From Actinidia chinensis (taxonomy: Eukaryota; Streptophyta; Magnoliopsida; Ericales; Actinidiaceae), in the NCBI GenBank assembly GCA_009663005.1, contig VIGQ01001354.1, forward strand, positions 17,501-27,500: 10,000 nt of DNA. The letters run 5' to 3'. The notes under the pieces are model-generated. The model was not told the origin of the DNA, did not search any database, and was given only the letters and a program-made list of their open reading frames with translations. Of this stretch, positions 1 to 7,141 are shown one piece after another. The translations under genes were made by a program, and so were the position numbers. Every line of letters begins with the position of its first letter. The stretch's first letter is position 1.

Positions 1-535
1 ATATTTTTATCTGCTTCATTTTTCACATTTTTATTTGTTTTTAGTGAATGTTTTCATTGATTAATAAATAATGTTCAATTTATCTTGAATTAAAAAGAGT
101 CAAAACTATAAAAAATTATCTCTAAATTAAATTTTTATCTCTAAATTATTAAAAAAAATTATTTTTATCTCCAATTAAATAATTTTGTTTTATATTTTTT
201 ACATACTTATCATCAAAAGATTAATATAATCTAAATATTTGATCAAATAATAAAAAAGATAAAATACAAAAAACAATTAAAAAAAAGAAAGGTGTGTTTT
301 AATTTTTATTGTGAGTCCTACTAAAAAAACATTGATCCAAGGGGTAAAACATATGCCCGTCTTTAAAGATTTTTTTTTCCATTGGCATAAGAACCTATCT
401 AGGTCCTACACCTTTTGAGAAAAATTAAGAATAGTTTGAGAGGAAAAAAAATAATTTCAAGTGAACTCTCAGCTGTGGGATAGCAAGAGATTGAATTTGA
501 TTCAAATGGTTTATGATTATATATAGATAGATTAT
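1..535. repeat. AT-rich interspersed repeat, copy 1 (left end cut by window)
   Basis: First of three diverged same-direction copies of an unclassified repeat. It opens with 'atatttttatctgcttc', matching 'atatttttatctgcttt' at about 1098. It then follows the same order as the other copies: a cattgattaataa block, 'aaaaattatctctaaa', 'ttatttttatctcca', 'gataaaatacaaaaaacaatta', a foldback core (288-416), a 'tttgagagg/aataatttcaagtgaa' block, and a tail ending near 'atatatagatag'. Indels in A/T runs are frequent and no open frame runs through it. The consistent internal order shows one repeat family, not chance AT-richness. I see no clear terminal inverted repeats, target duplication, or coding capacity, so the class (MITE, other non-autonomous element or dispersed satellite unit) is unresolved. 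Confidence 0.7.
288..416. repeat. Foldback core of repeat copy 1
   Basis: An imperfect inverted repeat sits inside copy 1. The left arm has AAAGGTGTG (288-296), then GTGAGTCCTAC (311-321) and a 'ccaaggggta' block. The right arm has 'ccattggcataa', then AGGTCCTACACCTTTT (401-416). AAAGGTGTG pairs almost perfectly with ACACCTTT. This copy has drifted from the GTGGGACCCAC form of copy 3, so its hairpin is the weakest of the three. Confidence 0.55.
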
Positions 536-539
536 ACTT

Positions 540-571
540 TTGAACTTGAAAAACCTAGTTTTCAAGTTCAA
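540..571. repeat. Perfect 13-bp inverted repeat (hairpin)
   Basis: TTGAACTTGAAAA at 540-552 is exactly complementary, inverted, to TTTTCAAGTTCAA at 559-571, leaving a 6-base loop (acctag). It lies just outside the right edge of repeat copy 1. It is not followed by a T-run typical of a small-RNA terminator. Function unknown; it may be a scar or end of a small insertion. Confidence 0.75.
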
Positions 572-958
572 TTATAATATTTTTACTTATTGCACTTGTA
601 TATTGACTTATAATAGCTAGATTGAACCTTTCAGGCACTCAAACATTGTTTATTGACTCTTATATGCTAAGTAGTGTCGTCTACAAGTTGTGAGTTATTT
701 TGATTACTTTCCTAATCTAAATTATAAGTTATACTGTTGAAAGTAATTGAAAAATGGTTAAAAAAAGTAGAAGTAAATATGCATTATCTCACTTGATTAC
801 AAATTCTTGAGGAAACACCAACAACATACATGGTTCTATTTTATTATAAACATTACTTTGAGGCCCGTTTGAGTATTTAATTAAATCTTATTCATGTACT
901 AGTATTGTCCATTACCCACCTTTTAGCATAATCGTTAGAGTTTTATATTTTTTTATCC
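572..958. other. Unique AT-rich spacer between repeat copies 1 and 2
   Basis: No open frame of note, no RNA gene and no further copy of the flanking repeat was found here. The sequence is somewhat less homopolymeric than its flanks. Stop codons occur in all frames. Confidence 0.6.
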
Positions 959-1632
959 TTTTATGATAAATTTATTTAATATTTATTTTTACTCAAATAT
1001 GTATTACAATCATTGAATAAATTAAGTCAATAAATATAAAAAAAGAGGCCATTAAAGAAAATAGACGTATGAAAATCACTTCCTTTCTATTTGGATAATA
1101 TTTTTATCTGCTTTATTTTTCACATTTTATTGTGTGTAGTGAATTTGTTTCATTGATTAATAATATTTTATTGTTTCAATTTATCTTGAATAAAAGAGTC
1201 TAAAAATATAAAAAATTATCTCTAAAGTAAATATTTTGAGCTCTAAAATTATTAAAAAAAATTATTTTTATCTCCAAATTAAATATTGTTTTATATTTTT
1301 ACATAATATCATCAAAAAGATTCTATAATAAAAGATTTGATCAAAGATAAAAAATATAAAATACAAAAAACAATTAGAAAAAAAGAAGGGGTGTTTTAAT
1401 TTTTTGTTGTGGGTCTCACTAAAAAAAATAATCTAATGGGTAAAACATAACCCAAATTTAAAAAAGTATTATCCATTGGATAATAACATAGTGGGTCCCA
1501 CATCTTTTGAGAAGAATACGTGATAGTTTGGAAGAAAAAATAATAATCTCAAGTGAAATATCATCCGTTGAAGTCAACTCAAATGGATTTAAAATCATAA
1601 TGAGAGGGTAATTTATAATATAGATAGCTAGT
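959..1632. repeat. AT-rich interspersed repeat, copy 2
   Basis: Second copy of the family. It includes a left extension (about 993-1098: 'attgaataaattaagtcaa', 'taaatataaaaaa', 'acgtatgaaaat', 'ctttctat') that is also present in copy 3. The body begins with 'ataatatttttatctgcttt' (about 1096), continues through 'gataaaaaatataaaatac', the foldback core (1385-1508), the 'agaaaaaataataatctcaagtgaaat' block in pieces, 'atccgttgaa', and ends near 'ttataatatagatag' (about 1627). Copies 2 and 3 share more flanking sequence than copy 1 shows, so the true unit is probably about 650 bp. Confidence 0.72.
1385..1508. repeat. Foldback core of repeat copy 2
   Basis: Left arm: 'gaaggggtg', then GTGGGTCTCAC (1409-1419) and 'ctaatgggta'. 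Right arm: 'tccattggata', then GTGGGTCCCACATCTTTT (1491-1508). The arms pair as GTGGGTCTCAC against GTGGGTCCCAC and as caatgg/ccattg-like blocks, with an interrupted stem. Confidence 0.6.
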
Positions 1633-1679
1633 TGGAAGTTTTAAAAACATGTATGTCATATACTGGAGTTGTATTTATT

Positions 1680-2192
1680 TAAATATTTACCTTATCAAAT
1701 ATTTTTATTATAACCATGGATAAATTAATTTCAATAAATATAAAAAAATGAACGTATGAAAATAACCTTCTTTCTATTGAGATAATTTTTTTATCTTCTT
1801 TATTTTTTATATTTTATTGTCTTTAGTTAATTATTCACGCGTAATCAATATTTTAATTTTTTGGGTTTTCTAATAAAATGAGTCAAAAATATAAATATTA
1901 TCGAATTTAAGAGAAAGGTTCACTAAAAAAAATTATTTTGATCTCCAAATTAAATAATTTTTTATATTTTTAGACTGTTATCGGTAAAATAATATAAAAA
2001 ATGATTTAAAAAGTAAAAAAATTATAGAGATACAAAAAAAACAAGACAATGAGAGACAAGAAAGGTGTGTTTTAATTTTTTTTTGTGGGACCCACTAAAA
2101 AAATAATTCAATGGGTAAAATATATGCCCCAATTTTACATATTTTTGGTCCATTGGATAAGAAGCTATATGGGTCCCACACCTTTTTAGAAT

Positions 2193-2226
<34 letters not shown>

Positions 2227-2332
2227 TTAAGTAAAATTTCAGCCGTTGGATTAATTCTAATGATTTCAACTGTAGATAGCGAGAGATAGATTTGACACTC
2301 AAAATGAGTTATGATTTATAATATAGATAATA
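1680..2332. repeat. AT-rich interspersed repeat, copy 3
   Basis: Third copy, directly after copy 2 with only about 50 bp between. The left extension ('ggataaattaatttcaataa', 'gaacgtatgaaaataacctt', 'tttctattgagataat') matches 1010-1098. The body has the same block order as the other copies and the best-preserved foldback core (2061-2186). The tail reads 'cagccgttggatta', 'gatagcgagagatag', 'tttgacactcaaaatgagtt' and 'ttataatatagata' (about 2328). Copies 2 and 3 together form a diverged tandem pair. Confidence 0.72.
2061..2186. repeat. Foldback core of repeat copy 3 (best preserved)
   Basis: AAAGGTGTG (2061-2069) is the exact inverse complement of CACACCTTT (2178-2186). Inside these lie GTGGGACCCAC (2085-2095), itself palindromic, against TGGGTCCCAC (2170-2179), and 'ttcaatgggt' against 'tccattgga'. 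The left arm has about 15 extra bases (T-rich) between AAAGGTGTG and the GTGGGACCCAC box that the right arm lacks. The loop is A/T-rich. Confidence 0.68.
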
Positions 2333-2510
2333 ACTTTCTCAAAGTGTTGGTTTCATGATAATATCACATTCCTTTCCTATTAAATGTTCACAATCTGAAA
2401 GTTATGCACAATTACTAAAGTCGGCTTAAACAAAATTCAATTCTTATGAAAGAATTTTATTAAGTCTAAAGTACATATATATCATTTATGACTTGGGGGA
2501 ACAAATAATC

Positions 2511-2539
2511 CACGCGTCGTCTTCAGCTTCCGACGCGTG
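2511..2539. repeat. GC-rich hairpin in retroelement leader
   Basis: CACGCGTCG (2511-2519) is exactly complementary, inverted, to CGACGCGTG (2531-2539), with an 11-base loop. It lies in a CpG-dense patch (2505-2605) that contrasts sharply with the surrounding AT-rich DNA. It sits downstream of the primer-binding site in the element's sense, where retroelement RNAs often carry structured packaging signals; that role is inference only. Confidence 0.55.
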
Positions 2540-2869
2540 CGCGCGTGGCGCGAGTTAGATCTAAACACGTCGCCTAGTGGGTGGCGCGTGAGGGCGCGTG
2601 CGGTGGTGGATCTCAACCGTTTTTGGTGATTTTGACTCATCTCGTCAAGGCGAACACTATGGTGCGATTGAAACTTGATTTTGATGAACTTTTGTGTGGA
2701 ACCTGAGGAATGAACAGTTTCGATTCGACCAGATTGGGGTTCGATTAAGTCAAATCGTATTTGCCAGAGTTCGATTGGTGCTATTGGGTACTCGCTAGAG
2801 GGTGGGTGACAGCGGATGATGTTGAAAGAAAACAAATTGAGGGGTTTGGTGACAATGGAGATCGATTCG

Positions 2870-2881
2870 GCTCTAATACCA
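2870..2881 (-). other. Primer-binding site, initiator methionine tRNA type
   Basis: The minus strand reads TGGTATTAGAGC, matching 11 of 12 bases of TGGTATCAGAGC, the sequence complementary to the 3' end of plant initiator-Met tRNA that primes most plant copia elements. It begins 7 bases inside the CA end of the LTR, the expected spacing. The single C-to-T change fits cytosine deamination in an old copy. Confidence 0.72.
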
Positions 2882-2942
2882 AATTTAATGCCGGACGACA
2901 ATCAATAGTAAAACCAAATAAATGATCGTAACCAGAATGTAA

Positions 2943-2978
<36 letters not shown>

Positions 2979-3019
2979 GAAGAATGGGAGGGAAAAAGTT
3001 CGGCTTCCGCCAGAATCAA
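2943..3019 (-). repeat. Imperfect 40-bp tandem duplication inside the LTR
   Basis: 'aatgggaggg..aagtttggcttccgccagaatcaa' (from 2943) recurs from 2983 as 'aatgggaggg..aagttcggcttccgccagaatcaa', with period 40-41 bp and only a few mismatches. It lies downstream of the LTR's TATA box in element orientation, so it would be in the transcribed R/U5 part. Confidence 0.8.
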
Positions 3020-3089
3020 AGGTGGAGAGAAAAACAATTGTTTTTCTATTATTCAAATCATAATCTGCATTATTCATAACAAAAATACA

Positions 3090-3097
3090 CTTAAATA
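3090..3097 (-). promoter_or_regulatory. Candidate LTR TATA box
   Basis: The minus strand reads TATTTAAG, preceded by TC. It lies about 200 bp upstream of the LTR's inner end, leaving room for an R and U5 region of usual size. Assigned from position and base pattern only. Confidence 0.4.
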
Positions 3098-3248
3098 GAC
3101 AAAGCTTAACTCTAAAACAAGTAAATAAAAACAACTAGGCCCAAATACAATAGACCCTAAACCAATAAACCTAAATAAAATAAGTCCAAAACAATAATCT
3201 AAATGACAAATAACCCAAATAAAATAACTAATAAATAAAATTAGCCCA

Positions 3249-3454
3249 ATGGGCTATGCATCAGGTCCAGTGATCAGTCCACTATCTAGCCATAATGAAA
3301 CTGGATACGCTTTCTTGAATCTGCGACTATAAACACGGGTAATAGGAGGTCTGGATGGGTTATGCATCAGGTCCAGTGATCAGTCCACTATCTAGCCATA
3401 ATGAAACTGGATACGCTTTCTTGAATCTGCGACTATAAACACGGGTAATAGGAG
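3249..3454. repeat. Near-perfect tandem duplication, period 106 bp
   Basis: The 94-bp segment 3255-3348 recurs exactly at 3361-3454. Extending left over 'atgggc/atgggt' gives 100 bp with one mismatch. The units are separated by 'gtctgg'. Both contain 'gcatcaggtccagtgatcag' and 'ccataatgaaactggatacg'. The right copy runs on into the 3' flank of the germin pseudogene, while the left copy runs into the LTR. The near-identity shows that the duplication is recent, or that it is an assembly artefact; the surrounding DNA is otherwise heavily diverged. Confidence 0.95.
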
Positions 3455-3588
3455 TCTGAATTCGGTGTCCTCACCACAATACCATGAAGATAAAGACTCT
3501 GAGAAAATGAAATTACAAAAGAAGTGCCATTGCAACAATTGCCTAGAGTTGCTTGTCATTGTCATTTTTGCTAATGCGCATTGCATGT

Positions 3589-3967
3589 TCAGAATTTTGA
3601 TTGGATGTTCGTAACGACTTTCTTGTCCACTTGGAACGCCTTCGCAAGGATATCACCAGATATGTCAGGATTTGAACCAAACAACACATTCGCAATAGTA
3701 ATGACACCAGCATTTTGGATGCTAAGAGCTGCAATGGCAACGGTATTTGATTTTCCCACATTGCGCTGGAAGTGAACAAGGCCAATTGGGAACACAAAAA
3801 CATCACCCTTCTGAAGAACCTTTGAGATGAGGCGGTTTCCCGGGTTAGACGTAATAAATCCAACTTCAAGTATGCCTTCTAGTACTGTTAAGATCTGTGG
3901 CACGATGGTGAGTATGGGGAGGGTTAATTCCTGACGGAGCATAGTCAATACGGACAAGAGAGATGCT
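3589..3967 (-). pseudogene. Germin-like protein pseudogene (5'-truncated, frameshifted)
   Basis: Germin-like proteins are secreted, manganese-binding cupin proteins of the plant cell wall, some with superoxide dismutase or oxalate oxidase activity. The minus strand encodes the C-terminal half of the cupin. It begins around [16 protein letters not shown] and carries metal-motif residues HTHHRAT (HTHH codons 3916-3905; family consensus HTHPRATE). About two bases are then missing near 3893-3897 and the reading frame changes. The second frame continues [29 protein letters not shown], the second germin box [16 protein letters not shown] with its histidine ligand, [14 protein letters not shown] and the usual tail [14 protein letters not shown], with a stop at 3591-3589 where many relatives have one more Trp. 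The frameshift removes the Glu ligand. Signal peptide and N-terminal half (about 90-100 of roughly 220 residues) are absent; nothing like them lies between 3970 and 5300. The late frame is otherwise intact, so decay is modest. An assembly indel could explain the frameshift but not the missing N-terminus. Confidence 0.9.
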
Positions 3968-3998
3968 AATTTTGTAACTTACGGCAAATGGAGTTGAT

Positions 3999-5300
3999 AG
4001 GTATTTTTATTTAGATGTTATATTGTTGTTAGAATGATATGAATGACTACGTCTTAAGGAATTCGTGTTAAGAATTGTACATTTTTTATTTATTTGTGGA
4101 GTATTACTTTTTTTATTTAGTTAGAAAGTTATGGATATGCGGCAATAATGGAAAAGAAGAAAAAAAAGTGTTTACTCCAACACCAATATCCATTGTAAAA
4201 TAAACAATTGGACATTTAGATTTCACTACGATTGGTAATCCGATTATCGACTGGATTTGTTATCCATCTAAAATCCGGACTGAATTTCTATCTTACCAAA
4301 TTCAATCTCAAAACAAAACAGGTGTAAGAGTGTTAAGTCCTGTATCTGAGTTCAGTAACGGGGTCACCCCTGAACCAACTGGACAATTCAGTGTGTTTCC
4401 GGGTGGTATGTGAAGTCCACTGAGGGAGAAGAAGTCATTGGCTCTGCAACATTGTGCAGCGAGTCGTTGCATGCAAAAAACCCTTCACTGCACTGCCCGT
4501 TGCATGGACGGTTTTAACATATCCCAGATACCTAATTTCACAGAAAAAAAAAAATGTAAAAAAACACCAGGACATCGATGGTAAAAACTGGTGGGATTCA
4601 GATATGAAATGTGAGTCACTGGCACTCTAGAATGAGAAACCCAAGAGTAAACCCACCTGAAGATAAAGATTATGTTTTATTGGCTTTTTTAAGTATTTTT
4701 TTACTCTTTTTTCATTTTGTTTTTTTCCTTTTTTAATTGATCATGATTAAAGATAATCAAAAAAGTAGTAAATAAATAAACTATATTCATTAAAAAAAAA
4801 ATTAAAAGAAAAAAAAAATCCGAAGAAGTGTGCCTTTTATTTGATTAATTTGTTCGCTTTATTAGTTGTTTTGATAAATAAAAAAAAAAGTGATACAGCT
4901 CATAGTACACTTTTAAAAACAAACTAATTGAAAAATTATTACGAACTGCCGGGCCAAAAGTTATAAGTTGTAGCTGTTAATCCTCAAAAGTTGGCACAGA
5001 CTATAATGGGGGCATGTTCTTGCATGTATTCCATGATTCAAGCGTTATGAATGCATGAATTTATAATTTTTTTTCATCAACTTAAGGCTATGTTGGATTA
5101 TCGATTTGGTAGAGAAAATGAAAACGAAATAGAAAAAAGTTAATGCATCAAGATGTTTAGAATTAAGTTTGTTTCCTTCACTTTTTTATTATGTTCACAA
5201 ATTCTTCTTAAATCCATGGATCTAAATACAATAGAAGTATAGTTAGATTAGAGTTCCTAGCTAGAGGAAGTCACAAACGATATTTAAGGCAAGTAAGTGA
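3999..5300. other. AT-rich intergenic region, upstream side of the germin pseudogene
   Basis: No coding similarity or RNA gene was recognised. Bases 4200-4520 have a more balanced composition, with a small inverted repeat CTGCA/TGCAG around 4444-4459 and two 'gttgcatg' motifs (about 4465 and 4500). Bases 4530-4930 are rich in A and T runs. The missing 5' part of the germin gene was looked for here and not found. Confidence 0.5.
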
Positions 5301-5312
5301 TACATAATAAAC

Positions 5313-5334
5313 TATATAAATGCATGTGCATGCA
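5313..5334 (+). promoter_or_regulatory. Candidate TATA box with adjoining RY motifs
   Basis: TATATAAA (5313-5320) is followed directly by TGCATGTGCATGCA (5321-5334), two overlapping RY (CATGCA-type) motifs, then a CA/A-rich stretch like a plant 5' untranslated leader. RY motifs are bound by B3-domain seed regulators such as ABI3/FUS3. No open frame follows within several hundred bases, so this is either the remnant of a lost gene's promoter or chance. Confidence 0.25.
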
Positions 5335-5349
5335 AACACAAACAAAAAA

Positions 5350-6220
5350 ACTATAACAGTACTGGTACCTTGGACTCATTAGGTCCCAGCACACAAAACA
5401 TTATATTAACCAGTGTTTCCACATTGGGGTTTTGGGTTATTTGAAGAGGAACTGTCCCAACTTATCTTACTCAGTGATAAATAAAGACTCAGGTATAAAG
5501 AATCACTGTATTGAAGTAAGCTTAATTGCTGGTATCAATTGTTTGGTATTGTAGATTATAGTGTAACTATTCACATTTGTAACACATGCAAAGATTTCGT
5601 AATACCCAGAAGTTAAGTGATAGTGAGACCGGTACATTGCATGAGTTGGAGCAATAAATAGTTGTCGCAATGTCTGTAGGAGATTATAATTAGTATCTTC
5701 ACAAATAAAAATATTAATTTTAAATGTTGTCTCCCTAGCATTAGAAGAAATTATTTTTTGTTTTTGCTTTGTTTTAAACAAGGATGATTTCATTTTAGTA
5801 ATAAAAAATATTTTTCATTTAAAATTAAAGGATCATTATATGCTCGAAAAAATTAGTTTGATGATCGCTTTATTAATTACGCCTAAGATGTATGAGAATA
5901 TGACACTGAATTGAATTGATAACAAATCATAGACTTTACCACTTAAAAGAAAGACTTCTAATAAATTCCAATATACTTTGGATCTAAGATTTAGGTAGAG
6001 TAATTTAAAAAGGATTGATAGATTGTAGTTAACGAGGGACACCCTTTGTTCTTTTTTGACTATTCAACCCTTACCCTGTTGTGGCATCGTATTTAGAACA
6101 AAAATGACGCAGTGGCCCTTTTCTTCAAATGGTAATATTTTAAAAGTATATTAGAGTTAATTCCATATATATGTGTGTGAACTCCGAAATGTTAGAGGAT
6201 GGGGCTTTGAGTATTTCATT
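5350..6220. other. Intergenic region with no recognised feature
   Basis: Composition is mixed in 5350-5700 and AT-rich after that. Short open frames on the minus strand (5793-5503 and 6042-5836) have no domain, no conserved motif and no plausible gene context, and were not accepted as genes. No RNA gene or terminal repeat structure was seen. Confidence 0.5.
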
Positions 6221-6225
6221 ACTTT

Positions 6226-6697
6226 GGCCCTGTTTTTATACCGGTCATGAGGGGGGGATTGGACTGTTATTCCGTGGGCCTTCCTAATCCGTGTTTTGTT
6301 TTCGGCCGGGATGGCCGACTAATAGTCCACCCGACTATACGATCTCCCCTATTTGGGGGTGTTTGCTAACCCATGTGGGTGGGATTAGCAATCCCCCCTA
6401 CTCCTAGGCCCTTCAATTGACAATTTTAACCGTGATATTTGTATATTTATGTAAATAATGGTTAGTATGAAATTTAATAATGAAAAAATCCATAATTTTT
6501 GACACACTAATGACCACATTACCCTTGATATTTACTAATCCCACTATGTCCCACTTTCTAATCCCGTGCAAACCAATCACTCACTTCTGTCCTCTCCCGT
6601 CTGACTATTGCCTCATTACTATCCCAATCTCAGATCATCCCAATCCTATCCCACTCATTCTTACTCCTACCAATTCTATCACATTATCAACGAGGCC
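6226..6697. mobile_element. MITE-like non-autonomous DNA transposon, about 470 bp
   Basis: The left end reads GGCCCTGTTTTTATA (6226). The right end, read inverted from 6697, gives GGCCTCGTTGATAA, an imperfect terminal inverted repeat. Inside, the left half is G-rich ('gagggggggattgg') and the right half, inverted, has related 'gggataggattggg' tracts, as in plant MITEs whose subterminal regions are rich in GGATTGGG-like runs. A short hairpin CGGCC-GGGAT-GGCCG lies at 6303-6317, and a GTTTGCTAACCCATGTGGGT.. segment at about 6360. There is no transposase. Candidate superfamilies are hAT and PIF/Harbinger; a clear target duplication was not identified, so the superfamily is left open. A 75-codon open frame at 6480-6707 reads through the right half and past the terminal repeat, and is not a gene. 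Confidence 0.55.
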
Positions 6698-6795
6698 TTT
6701 TGATTGATGAATTACTCCAAGGTTGATTACTTTAAGCGAGAAAGAACGAAAATTTTAAAACTAAGTCAGCATTATGCTATTTTGTGGAATATTCT

Positions 6796-6826
6796 AAAAA
6801 AAAAAAAAAATTTTTTTTTCCCCCCC
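6796..6826. repeat. Compound homopolymer block A15-T9-C7
   Basis: Fifteen A (6796-6810), nine T (6811-6819) and seven C (6820-6826) stand in direct succession. The block is just downstream of the MITE-like element. It may be a real low-complexity tract or a consensus/assembly artefact. Confidence 0.9.
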
Positions 6827-7141
6827 TTAATGAACTAAATGTTGGTTATTTTAATGATCCTATATACAGATAATATTAGTTAGGACTAAGTTATATTTTT
6901 TTTAGAGGATCATTATATATGGACCAAGCCTAATATAGATTTATCTTAGGGAATTTTTCTGATACTCCTAGCCATTAGAAGGAAGTTTTTAAAAAATAAA
7001 TCCATGAAGATGTTTCAAGAAACTACTTTTTAAACACTTTTGAATACATACACACACGAGAGCCATATCGAGTGGGAGGATGGTTATAGCACCTATATTC
7101 ATGGGTTCTTAAGAGAGGTTTGTCTTATTGACATATTTGGA

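Larger units (their letters stand above)
2480..3263 (-). mobile_element. Truncated Ty1/copia-type LTR retrotransposon: one LTR plus 5' leader
   Basis: Read on the minus strand, this is the 5' end of an LTR element: a TG...CA-bounded LTR (3263 to 2889), a 7-bp gap, an initiator-Met primer-binding site (2881-2870), then a leader of about 390 bp. The leader becomes very CpG-rich at 2505-2605 and similarity to anything element-like stops near 2480. No gag, protease, integrase or reverse transcriptase follows and no second LTR or polypurine tract was seen, so the element is truncated. The copia assignment rests on the primer site and the LTR size and build. A gypsy or TRIM-type element with the same primer is possible. 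The plus-strand copia polymerase remnant at 7142-8138 lies in the opposite orientation and cannot be its continuation. Confidence 0.6.
2889..3263 (-). repeat. Long terminal repeat (5' LTR, about 375 bp)
   Basis: On the minus strand the LTR would start TGATGCATAGCCCATTGGGC (3263) and end CGTCCGGCA (2889), next to the primer-binding site. The right boundary is set by that site. The outer boundary at 3263 is less certain because it falls within a tandem duplication. The promoter-proximal part is AT-rich with 'ggtttattggtttagggtc'-like stretches; a TATTTAAG box sits at 3097-3090. The downstream third contains a 40-bp internal duplication. Length fits plant copia LTRs. Confidence 0.55.

Noticed and set aside
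1..2332. CRISPR-like or regulatory repeat array
   Set aside because: The repeats are hundreds of bases long, diverged and AT-rich, with no short identical repeats separated by unique spacers. The context is clearly a plant genome.
2482..2901. 139-codon open frame on the minus strand
   Set aside because: It starts inside the LTR, reads straight through the primer-binding site and into the CpG-rich leader. The peptide shows no gag, zinc-knuckle or other domain pattern.
2781..3134. 117-codon open frame on the minus strand
   Set aside because: It lies inside the LTR and across the primer-binding site; the composition reflects repeat sequence and there is no domain.
3392..3586. 64-codon open frame downstream of the germin stop codon
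   Set aside because: It lies in the 3' flank of the pseudogene and within the tandem duplication; no similarity recognised.
3966..3983. GTAAG...TTAG stretch just upstream of the germin fragment, which could be read as a tiny intron
   Set aside because: At about 17 bases it is far too short for a plant intron, and removing it does not restore the germin frame.
4440..4520. Possible tRNA or small structured RNA around the CTGCA/TGCAG inverted repeat
   Set aside because: No cloverleaf, A/B box pair or other RNA-gene signature could be fitted; the stem is only 5 bp.
5503..6042. Two short open frames on the minus strand (96 and 68 codons)
   Set aside because: They are AT-rich random frames with no motif, signal peptide logic or gene context. 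The apparent hydrophobic runs come from TTT/ATT/TTA codons.
6480..6707. 75-codon plus-strand open frame rich in Pro, Thr and Ile
   Set aside because: It lies in the right half of the MITE-like element and runs through its terminal repeat; the composition comes from the CCCAAT-type tracts.
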